Assembly: GCA_026120185.1 (NCBI GenBank)
Contig: JANUWF010001813.1
Span: 1,665,501-1,729,500 of the forward strand
DNA from: Voacanga thouarsii
Taxonomy: Eukaryota > Streptophyta > Magnoliopsida > Gentianales > Apocynaceae
DNA length: 64,000 nucleotides
Direction of reading: 5' to 3'
Below the pieces are notes generated by a model, which saw only the letters and a program-made list of their open reading frames with translations, was not told where the DNA came from and did not search any database. Made by a program: the position numbers and the translations under genes. Shown piece after piece: positions 9,836 through 22,287 of this stretch (the stretch's first letter is position 1; every line of letters begins with the position of its first letter).

Positions 9836-11577
9836 TACTTGAGGAATACCTGCCCTAAGCTGCACCGAGTCGGGCAGGGAAACCCGGCTTAGAACCCGGG
9901 ACCCAGCCGGGCCAACACCATGGGAGCAGTCGGAGGTGGAGCACCGAAGCCACAAGTGAAGGCCAAGGTATTCGCTCTCAACAGAGAGGAATTGGGGCCG
10001 ATGCCGCGGTGGTGGAAGGTACGTTCACTATTCAAGGACGATCCGTTAATGCTTTGATTAACCCTGGCTCTACTCATTCCTATATAAACAAGTTGCGTGC
10101 ATGTCATTTGGGTTGGGATGGAATGGAGCTACCTTTCATTTTAGAAGTAAGCACCCCTTTGGGGAAGATGGTGCAAGCGGATCGGTATGTGAGGGATTGT
10201 AAGGTTAAGGTGGGGAGAGAAAATCTGGAGGGAGATTTTATTGTGTTGGACATTAAAGACTATGACTTAATTTTGGGGATGGACTGGTTAGCCAAACATG
10301 GGGCTAGGGTAGACTGCAAAAATAAGTCAGTTCAGTTTGTCAGACCGGGTTGTGATGTGTTAGAATTTAATGGAAAGAGGGTGAAAGAGTTGAAGTACTT
10401 GATTGCAGGGGCTAAGGCCCGGAAATTATTGAGGCAAGGTTGTAAAGGTTATCTGGCTTACGTGATGAACAAGCCTAAGGACCAGTGTACTCTAGAGGAC
10501 ACAGAAGTAGTGAAGGATTTTTTCGATGTATTTCCAGTAGAGCTTGATTCTCTACCTCTTAGTCGAGAAGTGGAGTTCACTATCGACTTAGTTCCCGGAG
10601 CGGAACCAGTATCGCGGACTCCGTACCGGATGGCGCCGGCAAAGTTGAAAGAGCAACTAGAGGAGCTCGTTGGCCAAGGCTATATTAGACCAAGCACGTC
10701 ACCCTGGGGAGTGCTTGTGCTATTTGTAAAGAAGAAGGACGGGACCTTGAGGCTGTGTATCGACTACCGAGGGCTGAACAATTTGACGATTAAGAACAAG
10801 TACCCTCTTTCGTTGATTGACGAGCTATTCGATCAGCTGCAAGGATCCAGTTGCTATTCCAAGTTGGATCTGAGACAAGGATATTAGCAAGTGCGGATAA
10901 GAGAGGAAGATATCCCCAAGACAGCCTTCAACACCCGATATGGACATTACGAGTTCGTAGTAATGCCGTTCGGGGTGACTAACGCTCCAGCAGTATTCAT
11001 GGACCTGATGCACCGAGTATTCCGGCCTTACCTGGATAAGTTTGTAGTAGTATTCATCGACGATATTTTGATCTACTCCAAGAGTCTGGAGGAGCATGCG
11101 GAGCATCTGAGGCTCGTGTTGGAAAAATTGAGGGAGCACAAGCTGTACGCGAAGTTCAGCAAGTGCGAATTCTGGTTGGACAGTGTGGCATTCCTTGGTC
11201 ATGTGGTGACTAAGGAGGGAATTAAGGTAGATCTGGCCAAGGTGGAAGCGGTATCAGACTGGAAGCAGCCGAAGAATATTACCGAGATCCGGAGTTTCTT
11301 GGGTTTGGCGGGATACTACCGAAGGTTTATCAAGGGATTCTCGACACTCGCATCGCCAATGACCCGTTTGTTGAGAAAGGATGTTCCGTTTGTGTGGAAC
11401 GAGAAATGCGAGAAAAGCTTCCAAGAACTAAATAAGAGGCTGATGACAGCACCGGTATTGAGTCTACCAGAAGAAGGCAAATCTTACGCACTGTACACCG
11501 ACGCTTTGAAAGAAGGACTGGGAGCGGTGTTGATGCAAGACAGGAAAGTGATTGCCTATACATCACGGAAGTTGTGA
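9836..11577 (+). pseudogene. gag-pol: Gypsy-2 gag end, protease and reverse transcriptase (broken)
   Basis: This picks up the zinc knuckle cut at 689. A TAG lies at 9890, and a one-base loss near 9990 moves the frame before the protease ([11 protein letters not shown], 10050-10085; the Asp of the usual D-P/S/T-G triad is Asn here). RT follows with [15 protein letters not shown] near 11055 and [13 protein letters not shown], interrupted by TAG at 10885 and TGA at 11575. RNase H begins normally with TDALKEGLG. This piece is closely related to the Gypsy-1 RT at protein level but clearly not identical. Confidence 0.9.
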
Positions 11578-12670
11578 CCGCATGAAGTGAACTACCCTAC
11601 TCACGACTTGGAGCTGGCGGCTATAGTGTTCGTCCTAAAGAAATGGAGACACTACTTGTATGGAGCCGAGTATGAGGTGTTCACCGACCATAAGAGCTTG
11701 AAGTATATCTTCACTCAGAAGGATTTGAACTTGAGGCAACGAAGGTGGATGGAATTCTTGGAAGAATACCGTTGCCCAATCAACTACCATCTCGGGAAGG
11801 CTAACGTTGTGGCAGACGCCCTAAGCAGAAAAGTTGGGATGGCTAGACTGAAGGTGCAGGAAATGCAAGTAGTTCAGGACGTATTGGACAGAAGGACGGA
11901 AGTGCGAGATAAAATGATTGTCATCAGCAATTTGAAGTTGGCACCGGAATTGAAGCAAGAAATAGTGGAATCTCAGCGAAGCAACGCCGAGTTTCAAATT
12001 TTCAAGGATAAGGAGCTTAAGCGACCAGACAGCGAATTCTGTCAGGATGAAGCAGGGGTTTTCCATTTCAGAGATCAATTGTGTGCACCCGGTAAGCAGC
12101 AGCTAAGGGACAGAATTTTGGAAGAGGCACACAAGAGCAAGTACGCAATTCATCCGGGAGAGGTCAAGATGTATCAGGATTTGAAGAGAGCATACTGGTG
12201 GCCTGGAATGAAGCGAGATGTGGTCAAGTACGTATCGACCTGTCTCACCTGCCAGAAAGTTAAAGCGGAGCATAAGAAGTCAGCGGGACTATTGCAGCCG
12301 TTGCTAGTGCCTGAATGAAAGTGGGAGGAGGTGACTATGGATTTTGTCACTGGACTCCTTATGTCAAAGACTCAGAAGGACGCCATATGGGTAGTAGTGG
12401 ATCGACTGACCAAGTCAGCCCACTTTATCCCGGTAAATGTAAGGGACTCCATGGAGAAGTTGGCTCAGACATATGTTCGAGAAATAGTCCGACTCCATGG
12501 AGTACCTTCGAGCATAGTGTCAGACCGAGACCCGAGGTTTACTTCTCATTTTTGGAGAAAGTTCCAAGAAGCAATGGGATCGAATCTGAAGTTCAGTACG
12601 ACGGTGCATCCACAGACTGATGGGCAGTCAAAAAGGGTGATCCAAATATTAGAGGATATGTTGAGGGCCT
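11578..12670 (+). pseudogene. pol: Gypsy-2 RNase H end and integrase first part (broken)
   Basis: In the RT frame this encodes the rest of RNase H ([30 protein letters not shown]) and the integrase zinc finger (CLTCQKVK near 12250). A TGA at 12316 replaces the Trp of PEW. The integrase core keeps its two Asp residues (MDFVTG, DRDPRF), but the catalytic Glu is Lys (GQSKRV, codon 12631-12633). The frame is cut after LEDMLRA by the solo copia LTR at 12671. Confidence 0.9.
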
Positions 12671-14426
12671 TGAAGATAAAATTGCAAGCCAAACATAGCC
12701 AAAAAACCAGCCACGTGAACAACAAAAACGTAGCACACCTGCGTGAAGAAGAAAAAGGGAGGAAAAAAATATTTTCATTTACCTCTTCTTGTTGATCTCA
12801 CACTCAGCTAAACTGGAATATACGGAACTGGGGTAGGCACGATCGTAGAAGCCTTTGGTGCAATCCCTGCAAGCCGTCTACTTCGTCTTTGCATGTAGAC
12901 GAACGCCTAGCTTTCGATCTTCCAGTATATGGCCTGCCTAATCTCGTTTGGTGAACAACATAGGGGCTAAAGAATATTTTCTGGAAAGGGAGAAGGAAAA
13001 ACATCTGGTATTTTTTCACAGAAAGGAAGCACTGGAAAAAAAACCCCGTTACTTTTTTTTCTCCTGTTTAACCTAAATAAAACCCTAGGTTAAACTGGAT
13101 TGGGCCATTGGACTCTTAGTTTAACCTTTTGGGCTTAATTAATTATTCTAACTAAAACCAAATAATTGGCCCAATTAATAAATAATTAATTTTTCCAGCC
13201 CAAATAAACTAGTCCAATTAATTAAGCCTATATTAGTTTAGTCCCAAGTTAATCTTTAATTATTCAAACTGGGCCAAAGCCCTGAATAATTAATTAACCC
13301 ACCAAACTAATTTAATTAATTCTCTCTCTCCATGAACCTTTATTTTATTCTAGCCCAATAATTAAATTAGGCTACTTAAATAAAATAAATTCCATTTAAT
13401 TTAAGATCAATTCTTTAGCCCATATTTAATTAGGACTCATGGTCTATACTGGGGACCAAAAGACGCACCGCCTTGGCTACTAAAATGACCAAAATACCCT
13501 TGCCATAAAAATAGCTGTATTTTGCATTTTAAATATTTCCTAATATCACCATAAGGAAATATTGACCCCAAGGACAATGCTGCGTTAACAAAGTCTCCGA
13601 CCTACAGGTGAAATGACTAAAATACCCCTCTACACATCGCCGTACATTTAGAGAGGAAGAAGTGTACTAACACCCCCCTAAATGACATCTACCATCCTTA
13701 GGCTTCTAGTCCAATGATCCACGACTTCCTGGAGTGTTTCCGCTTTCCAAGGGAGCTACCCTAAAGCAAACATCCAAGTCATGTTTCCCAGGGCCCTGGA
13801 TAGTTCAGACCATTCGGACAACCACAAGGGGCGATATAGTGCAGAAACTATCTTGTATAAGTCTGTCTTAACTAACTAGTCACACATACCCAACATGTAA
13901 GTATATTGGCCTTACGATAGAACCTCAACTACAGCAAATCAAAGTATATGCTTCCAGCTTCGTCAGACCACCAATTTATACTCAAGTCGTAGAGTACTAG
14001 TCCACGCTGTAGCGGTAGTAGTCTAGGTTTCTACCATATAGTACTTTGAGAAACCACTACTACAGGTCCTGTTCTACGTATTCGAAATACGCTTATGTCA
14101 TGAAGTGAGTGGACTACTCACTAGCTAAAGGTAAGCCATTCCCCATTTGGAATTCATAACATAATAACCTAAACATGATGAGGTTCCCAGTCTCATCAAT
14201 AGGTTAAGAACAAATGTTTATGTGTTAAATAACCCGTGATCTATACCTTACTGTGAAAGACCACCATTCACATGGATCACTTATTTAAACACAATGGGTC
14301 TGTTCCAAACGAAAATCGTGCACAAACAAAAAGTAAATTCACAAACAATTTCTGAAAGTAAATTCTTTTATTAAATAATTCGATTTTACATCAAAAACCT
14401 AGTCTAAGAGGGCATACAATCCAACA
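12671..14426 (-). repeat. Solo copia LTR-1, 1756 bp, in Gypsy-2 integrase
   Basis: TG...CA ends (TGAAGATAAAA and ATCCAACA on the + strand) and GGCCT duplications at 12666-12670 and 14427-14431. Read on the minus strand it starts TGTTGGATTGTATGCC, like the LTRs of the copia element at 33957-48508. The portion from about 13080 to the right end is homologous to those LTRs. The first 400 bases differ, so it is a divergent subfamily. There is no internal region, hence a solo LTR left by LTR-LTR recombination. Removing it leaves the integrase frame in phase. Confidence 0.9.
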
Positions 14427-14431
14427 GGCCT

Positions 14432-15140
14432 ATGTTCTGGATTTCGGGGACAAGTGGATAGAATGCGTACTTTACACGGAATTATCTTATAACAACAGCT
14501 ATCAGGCTTCGATTGGGATGGCACCTTACGAGGCTTTGTATGGGCGCAAGTGTCAAGTACCGTTGTATTGGAGTTGGATGGAAGATGGACACGTGAGCAA
14601 AACCGGAGAGGTCTGTGACCAAGAAATGTTGGACAAGGTGAAACTGATTCGGGAAAGGTTAAAGGCGGCTCAGAGCCGGCAAAAGAGCTATGCGGACAAC
14701 CGGATGAGGGAATTGGAATTTCAAGTCGGGGACCGTGTATTTCTGAAGTTATCACCCAACCGGGGGATTGTGAAGCATCCGAAGGGTGGAAAATTGAATC
14801 CAAGGTATTTGGGGCCGTTTTTTATTAAGGAAAGAATCGGACCAGTAGCTTATCGGTTGGACCTACCGGATGGGTTGACGGGTATCCATGACGTGTTCCA
14901 TGTGTCACAGTTGAAGAAGTAAAATGCAGATCCTGGTCACGTGTTGAATGAGGAACCGTTAGTTTGCAGACAGACTTGAGCTACGTGGAAAAGCCTGTAC
15001 GGATATTAGACCGCAGTGTCAAAACCCTCCGGAATAAGCAGTTACCGATGGTTAAAATTCAGTGGGAGCACCATGGCACGCAGGATGCTACATGGGAATC
15101 GGAAGAATGGGTTAAGCGAAAGTATCCCGAGCTGAAATAA
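14432..15140 (+). pseudogene. pol: Gypsy-2 integrase end and chromodomain (broken)
   Basis: Resumes in the phase left at 12670, with NNSYQASIGMAPYEALYGRK and the GPY-like region (RYLGPFFIKERIGPV). TAA at 14920 interrupts, and a one-base loss near 14962 shifts the frame. The chromodomain-like tail (KIQWEHHGTQDATWE) closes at TAA 15138-15140. Confidence 0.88.
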
Positions 15141-15173
15141 AGGTATGCATGAATTTCGAGACGAAATTCTTCT

Positions 15174-15186
15174 AAGGAGGAGAGGA
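15174..15186 (+). promoter_or_regulatory. Gypsy-2 polypurine tract
   Basis: AAGGAGGAGAGGA directly precedes the TGTGAAACCCC start of the 3' LTR, the position and composition expected for the plus-strand primer. Confidence 0.83.
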
Positions 15187-18100
15187 TGTGAAACCCCAGT
15201 CAAGACCAACCTTAGAATAAGGGGGTTGGGGATGCATAACATGCTTTATTTCATGTTTAAATATGCTTTCATATGATTTTTATATGCTTTGGATGTGAGT
15301 TTATTATTTTGAAGTTGTGTGGGTGAATGTTGTGTGAGAAGGGCAAAATGGTAATTTTTGCCCGAGGTGAAAATAGGGAGATAGCTTGTGGATTGAATAC
15401 AAAATAATTTTTTCTAGTGAAAGTATCAACAAGAGTTGTTGTGATTTAGTGGTTAGAGATTTGGAATAAATTATTGAGGTCTAAGGTTCAAAATCCATCA
15501 TAGAAGCTTTAGCTTGAGTAAATTTTATTTTGCTTGGGAAATGATGGTTTTGGCCTTAAGGGCCTAGATTAATGTGGTGATGATGTTCTAGGAGAGACAT
15601 GATAGAAGTAATCTCATTCCACTCCTTTTACTCTTCTCGAAATTCTTATAGGGAAAATCATCCTTCCTTGATTTTTAATTTTCCTCAATTCTCAACTCAT
15701 TAATTTGATCAAGATGTTCTAGCCTTTTTCTTTCCAGAAAATCCAGTAGAGTGCTGAGGTCTTTTAGGATCAAAATGTCTTGGCAAAAGACTTCTTTTGG
15801 TTTGGAAAATATGGTAGATTTGTAGGAAAATCCCTCTTGAAAGCTTGCTGAAATTTTTCCTCTATCTTAGTTCATCTATCTTCATGGAATGAGCTGAAAT
15901 TTTCCTGCTTGTTGTACCTTCAAAAGGTCGAAAATTCTAGCTCACATTCCCTCCCAAATGCTACCAGAAAAATGGTCTTTAGGATCAGTTTGAAACCTGA
16001 AAATTCTTGACCAATTTCGGACTGCACAAGCTGGAGCAAAGCAGGAAAAATTCCTGTACGAAAATCAGTTTTGGGAGCTCAAAACCAAGCTGCTTTCTCC
16101 CAGATTTTGTGCAGCACCTTAGCTATGTTTTTCCTCCATAAAGAAGTCTGGAAACCAGCCTTGAATACCCCTGAAATACCCTTCAAAACTCGCTGCAAAA
16201 TGGCTCTAAATAGCAGACGAAAATCTGCCAGAAAAATCACTGTGCAGAAAAATTCTGTGCAGATTTTCGTCCAGCTTGTTTCCTATCTCTCTTCCAGCCA
16301 AAACACCAACCTTAATCTGTCAAAACCTTCCTTAAACATCCATCAACAGAGCTCCATTGATCCCCTTGAACTTCTGCACGAAATTCCATTAATGGCTTAC
16401 AAAAATCCCTTAACCAAATCCCTGCAATTTAGCTTGATTACTTTCCAAAATTTCAGCCATCTTGTTTAACAACTTTCCATAAAATTTTGCTGAATTGATC
16501 AGACATCTTCTCCACCATTGTGCACCTTAGTTTCGGCCATCACAAGCCTCATTTAACCAGCCTTAATTCCCCAAAAGAGCTGCACAATCCAGTCGGCCAT
16601 AGGAGACTTCAAGCTGTCCAAACAAATCAAGATATTCTTAGGATATCTACTTTCCAAATTCACTTCCCAAAAATATTCTTCAAGGATTGTAACAACTAAC
16701 CTTTCCTTTTCCCTTCCAAATCAGAGAATCAACTCCCTAAACCCTACTAGAATTCGGCCAGGCCTATTCCCACAGAAAAATCGGCAGCTGCACAAACCAT
16801 CTCTCCCTCTCTCGATTTTTCTTCAAGCATCAAGAACACACACACACACTACACCAAGAACACCCACTTCTTCTCTACACCTAATACCCCTCCAAACCAC
16901 CTCAAACCCTCATGAAAATCTCCAAATTTAGTCTACTCATTGCTGGGAATCCATCAACACCATTATTAACATCAAACTCCTCCAAACATCTTGCTACTTC
17001 GGATCAAAGCAGAAATTTCTGGACAAGAACATCTTCAAGGTAAATTCACTCTATCAACTTCATCCTCTTCAAACTTGATCTCTAGTGAGAATCTATATAA
17101 ATAATCATGCTAATGACTTCTTCTCCTTCTCTCTCTCTCTCTCTCTCTCTCTCATGGACCGAAATTCCCTCTCTTGGCCGAATGGTCTCTTCCTCCATGA
17201 CCATGCTTTTCGCCACCTTTCTTGAACAAGATTAGCCATCTAGGAGTTGAGATCTTCTCTAAACTCCTTCAAGTCATTCATCAACCAATTAAGTACCTTC
17301 AATCCTCTCTTTAAACTTTAGAATAATGTCTCTAGGTTGATATTGTGAGAAGATGAATGGCGATGGGTTTGTGTATGTGTTGTTGTCGAGATTGAAGCAT
17401 GAGTATATGGATGATTGTGAAGGAGATGGGATTTATGCATGGAAAGGTTATATTGGTGGATTGAATGATGAGTTGAGGTTTGATGCATGTCATAGGTAGT
17501 ATTTGTGATGAAGCATGCTAGAGATTATGTCATCATTGGTGAATAGGATTTGTATGCATGATTAGATTTTGAAGCCATGATCATGTTTATGCTAGTAGAG
17601 GTTAAAGCATGTCTTAATAAATTTAGATCTATGCCTATGTGCAAGATTTGGATGATTTGATGAATTGAAGGATTGAGTATGTTATTGATTATGGTTGACC
17701 ATGGAATCTTGATCATGATCTAGTTGTCCCTAAGCAAATTTTATTTCATGAATAAAATATTTACTAATAATTTTTGCTAGAGAATTTCGAAAACCCTAGG
17801 AAGGGTAGATTTGGAATTATAATATATGTAAAGGATATTTTAGTCAAATAAATAATAAATTTTCTAGAAAATAAAATAAATAAATATTATTTAAAATAAA
17901 GAAATTAATTAAAGCCTTTATGGAAAAGATTTATACTTAATAAAATAATTACTAAATCAAAACCCTTAAGGATTTACTTATTATTTTCCAGGAAAGACTT
18001 ATTAAATTTAATCTTAACTAGTTTTAGCTATCAATTATTTTCTAACAACTAAGCTATCATTAAATCACTATTTTGCCTAGTACCACCTATGACTCCTGAT

Positions 18101-19467
18101 CAAATAAACTCTAAATTTTTCTTAACAAGATTTAAACTTTCAACTTATTAGAATTTATTTCCTAATCCATTAATTATTTTAAATAACAAATTAAACTTAG
18201 CTTATAAACCTATTCAATTATTATTTTGCCTTAAAGCTTGGGACATTAGGATCATGGGAGTAGTGAATTGAGTTGATTTAAAATTGAGGAAGTGGATTGT
18301 GGCTTGAATCTGATTAAGATTTGTATTTGCCCATGTAGGGTTAGGTCAGCTGTTCGAGACCTTGTTGTTGTGAGCAAGAATCAAGTAAACTCCTGCATAA
18401 AACTTGATTGATGTGAAATGATTTCCTTATGGCAAGCCAAATGTGGAGTGCAAGGACACTCGGTTATTTGAAAGCAATTGAGGGTTGAATTCATCATTAA
18501 TTGCAACGCTTAAATTATTTAAAAGTCTTTGAGCAGATTTTTCCAAACTTGAAACTCTTTCTAAAACTAACTTCTCCCAAAGCTTTGGAACCCTCAAATT
18601 GTTATTCTCATGAAGAACAATGCTTTGTTCATTTTATCCCAAGTGGGGAATGTCGTTGAGTACTCAATAAGGGTGGACTACTAGGACTAGTCTTTGAAGG
18701 GATATGGTAAGTCACTCAGTAGGTGGCCACCTCTGAGGGGTGAGTCCTTCCTGGATAAGATGCCAGTTCCAGTGAGTCATGCCGGTCTGAGCTAGCAGTT
18801 TATTTTGTTTCAGTCAAGTGACTGTGTTTTTGTCGAAATGGACACCCGGCGGTTGTTTGGGTATAGAGAAGGAGGAGTATCTTACCCAGTAGGCCGATCA
18901 CCTACTTTTGTCAGTCTGCACAAAGTGTTAGGCATTCTGACCGGTTATGGGGCCCAACGTGTGGTAACCCATATCCCTTTCTTTCGAGTGGTTGATTTCA
19001 TTAGTTATGTATGGCTAGAAAAGCCAAAACGCCACTCTTGCTTTTGACTAATGTTTATTGCTTGCCGATGTTTCTCTTATAAAGAATTCACACTTTGCAT
19101 CCACGAACTGTTTCCACTAAACACCCAAAGCACACACGGAGTTACTGAGATTTTTGTCTCACTACCTTTTATCATGTTTTCAGGTTGATCCTGTTGTGGG
19201 TGAGTAGCTACCTTGGAAGAGAATGTGTTTTTTTGATTTTATGTACTGCTTTGGGGAGACGAGAGTGGATGATTTTAATTATGGTTTTTGTTTTGGGATT
19301 TCATGGATGTACTTTTGAAGTATTTTGGGTTGTAATAAATTCTTTTTTTAGTTTGAGTATTATTTATTTCAGCAATTTTATTTTTGACCTAGTTATAAAG
19401 ACCCCTTGTCCTTTGGGCGGGGCGACATCCCCGGCCCTGGCGGGCCTAGGTTTTCTGGGGTGTTACA
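15187..19467 (+). repeat. Gypsy-2 3' LTR, 4281 bp
   Basis: Starts TGTGAAACCCCAGTC and ends GGGTGTTACA. Non-coding. It carries tRNA-box-like motifs (TAGTGGTTAGAGA 15447-15459; AGGTTCAAAATCC 15484-15496), a CT microsatellite, the palindrome TTGAGTACTCAA (18656-18667), an AGGTGGCCACCT palindrome shortly after it and the GGGGCGACATCCCC terminal block. It resembles the solo LTR at 29360-33623 closely and the Gypsy-3 LTR more distantly. Confidence 0.92.
17129..17153 (+). repeat. (CT)n microsatellite in Gypsy-2 LTR
   Basis: About 12 CT units. The related LTRs have a longer tract at the corresponding place (45989-46047; 31629-31693 as GA). Confidence 0.95.
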
Positions 19468-21930
19468 CTTATTGTTGATACCTGGTCCATTTGCACCTGG
19501 TAACAACGTTGATGTTTATTTACAACCTCTAATTGCGGAATTGAAAAAGTTATGGGACATAGGCGTGCCAACATTTGATGCATCTTCTAACTAGAATTTT
19601 CAACTACGTGCAGCATTGTTGTGGACAATTAGTGATTTTTTGGGTTATGCAAAGTTGTCTTGGTAGAGCACTAAAGGGCAGCTAACTTGTCATGTTTGTC
19701 ATAAGGAAACAAAATCACAGTGGTTGAAGAATGATGGCAAACATTGCTATATGGGGCATCGAACGTTTTTGTCTTCTAGTCATCATTTTTGAAAGGATGC
19801 ACAATCATTTGATGGTTAGCAAGAACATGGAAGGCCATCACCTAAATTGAACATAGATGTGATATTGAATGAGTTGGAAGGAAAACAGATCAAATGTCGA
19901 AGGACAGCCAATGATAATGAACAATTGCCCTATAATTGGATAAAATAAAGTATCTTCTTCGAGCTACCGTATTGGAAAGACAATTTGATGCGCCATAATC
20001 TTAATGTAATGTATATTGAGAAGAATGTTTCTAAATCTATATGTGCTATATTATTGGAGATGGATAAGAAAAGGGACTTTAAGTCACGTCTTGACTTAAA
20101 GGATATGGTTATTCTATCGGATCTTCATCCTATTGAGAGGGATAATGGTAAAGTTTATTTACCATCGGCTTCATTTATTCTGAGTAAGAAGGAGAAAGTG
20201 ACATTTTTGCAAGACTTTAAAAGGTGTTAAAGTGCCCAACGGATATGCTGTGAACTTGTCTAGGTGTGTTCAACTTAATCCACCTAAGCTTTCTGGACTA
20301 ATAAGCTATGACCATCAAATCTTGATGCAACAATTGTTGCCAATAGCTCTAAGAAGAGTTTTACCTAAGTCTGTTCGCAATCCTTTGATAAAGCTTAGTA
20401 GATATTTTAGAAAGTTGTGCTCTAATGAGATTCATCCAAATGATGTGCTTCAATTAAAGAAAGATATTGCAATTATTCTTTGTGAGTTAGAGTGGGTCTT
20501 CCCTCTATCATCGTTCAGTATCATGATGCATTTAACTATCCATTTAGCTACTGAAGTTAGGATAGTTGGGTCGGTTCATTATCGTTGGATGTATCCTATA
20601 GAAAGGTATATGTTTATGTCATTTCTTATGATATTTAGATTATTCCAGATTGCAATTTTAAAAGACGTACATCAATGGCATTTAAACTAATTTTTGAAAG
20701 TTCAAGTTTAATAGGTATTTGAGTACGTTAAAGTCCTATGTTAATAATAGGAGCTGCCTAAAAGGTTCTATTGCTGAAGGGTACCTGGCTAAGGAATGTT
20801 TGACATTTTGCTCATTATATCTCGCTCATTATGTTGAGACAAAGTTCAACCGAGCAAGTAGGAATGAGGATCGTGAAACTAATTCCTACGCTGGGTTAGA
20901 GATTTTTTCAACCACTGGATGTCCACTTGGAAACTGAGTACCTACAAAATTTAATGAGGAAAAGTTGAAGAAACCCCACCAATATGTGTTGTTTAATTCT
21001 GACTCTATAAAACCTTACATAGAGTAAGTAGAAGATAAATGACTGATATTCTTTATTACATTAGTACCCATGAAGCCAATACAAATTAATGCATAGTGTG
21101 TGTTTGTAGCCAACATCATCGACTAGTGGAGCAAAGTCATCCTCGTGCGAGTTTGCATGAAATTGAGTGTATCCATAGTGAAGTCTTTGCAAACTTATTT
21201 TGCAATTATGTAAGTTCATCTGAATTGGCATGCTCCATTTATACTTTATCGATGCTTAAGCTTTCCTGACTCTTGTCAATTTCCTAGGTGAAGACATTAC
21301 AATTGAACGATGATGATATATTTCAAAGGATTTGAAACATCTAGCTAGAGGACCAAATTAGATTAGACTTCAATATGATAGGTTCATAGTGAATGGTTTT
21401 CGGTTTCATACGAGAGAAGTTGAATGTAAAAGGAAAACTCAAAATAATGGTGTTTCTGTTAATGCAACAACAACTAGTTTTTCAAGTGCTAGGGACCAAA
21501 ATCCAATTTCTGGTGGTGTGTCTTATTATGGGATTTTAACAAATATGATTGAGCTAGATTATACAGATGGTCGTAGAGTTGCTTTGTCAAATGTGATTGG
21601 GTATCAATGGGAAAAAGGTTGAAACAAGATGCTGAGGGCTTTACACTAGCCAATTTCACTAATGTGAGGCCTTATTCTTAGCTTTTGATTCGAGCTTCTC
21701 AAGCAATGCAAGTCTTTTACGTTGATGACTTGACTGAAAATAATTGACAAATCATTATAGGCACAACCCTTAGACCTATGTATAACCTGGGGCCCCTAGT
21801 CGATGTTGAAATGCATTTGCAAAATGAAACTTGCAATATTCAAGTGGATTTTGGTGGTGAGGAAGTTAGTTGGGTTTGTGAAGGGGTTGATGGAGTTGAA
21901 GTTGATCTGACGTCTACTTAATAAGATCCT
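19468..21930 (+). pseudogene. CACTA TNP2-like transposase remnant
   Basis: TNP2-type transposases bind and cut CACTA ends in the nucleus. The piece opens mid-protein (LLIPGPFAPGNNVDVYLQPL, GVPTFDA) because Gypsy-2 inserted just upstream. It continues with HVCHKETKSQWL, a CYMGHRTFL segment and a stretch resembling the DUF4218 region (LMQQLLPIALRR, MMHLTIHLATEVR, HYRWMYPIERYM; about 20280-20620). A DUF4216-like segment (YYGILTNMIELDY, near 21530) is at the C-terminal side. Many stops (19592, 20228, 20688 and others) and frame changes break it. Domain names are from memory of the family; the order fits. Confidence 0.85.
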
Positions 21931-22287
21931 TATTTGTATAGTTGGCTTAGTTTTTTTCTCTATTTTTTGTTTCAAATATTTGTAATTTGGAAGCTCAACA
22001 CTTTAACATTTTAGATATTTATTTGTATTTTGGAAAATAGAATGAAATGGTTGGCAGTTACATATTCTGTATGAATGGCTGAACAATCCTTACAACTTTG
22101 TTCAGGCCATTTATTAATGCATTTTAAATAGGGCAACGTTGTATGGGCTATTTGCTAATGCTTCTAAGTTGAAATCTATATTTGTAAGAAATTTAAAATT
22201 TGAGAACTTTATATCACTTGTATAGTGTAGACTATGCTATTTTGACTGTTCCTAATGAAGATTTTCTATTTCTATATTGTTCAGTCG

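Larger units (their letters stand above)
1..19467 (+). mobile_element. Gypsy-2, Ty3/gypsy chromovirus (Tekay/Del-like), 5' part outside window
   Basis: The element enters the window inside gag and ends with a 4.28-kb 3' LTR whose last bases are GGGTGTTACA. Its own sequence lies at 1-689, 9831-12670 and 14427-19467. The gaps are filled by Gypsy-1 (TSD CGAAC) and a solo copia LTR (TSD GGCCT). Domain order gag, protease, RT, RNase H, integrase, chromodomain is the chromovirus order. LTRs of about 4 kb and an initiator-Met primer site in its relatives suggest Tekay/Del, which is inference from family knowledge. The right flank is CACTA TNP2 coding sequence, so this element interrupted a CACTA transposon. 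Its left TSD is outside the window. Confidence 0.88.

Noticed and set aside
15430..15500. A genuine tRNA gene in the LTRs
   Set aside because: Only A- and B-box-like motifs are seen. I cannot draw acceptor or anticodon stems, and the spacing and flanks do not form a full cloverleaf.
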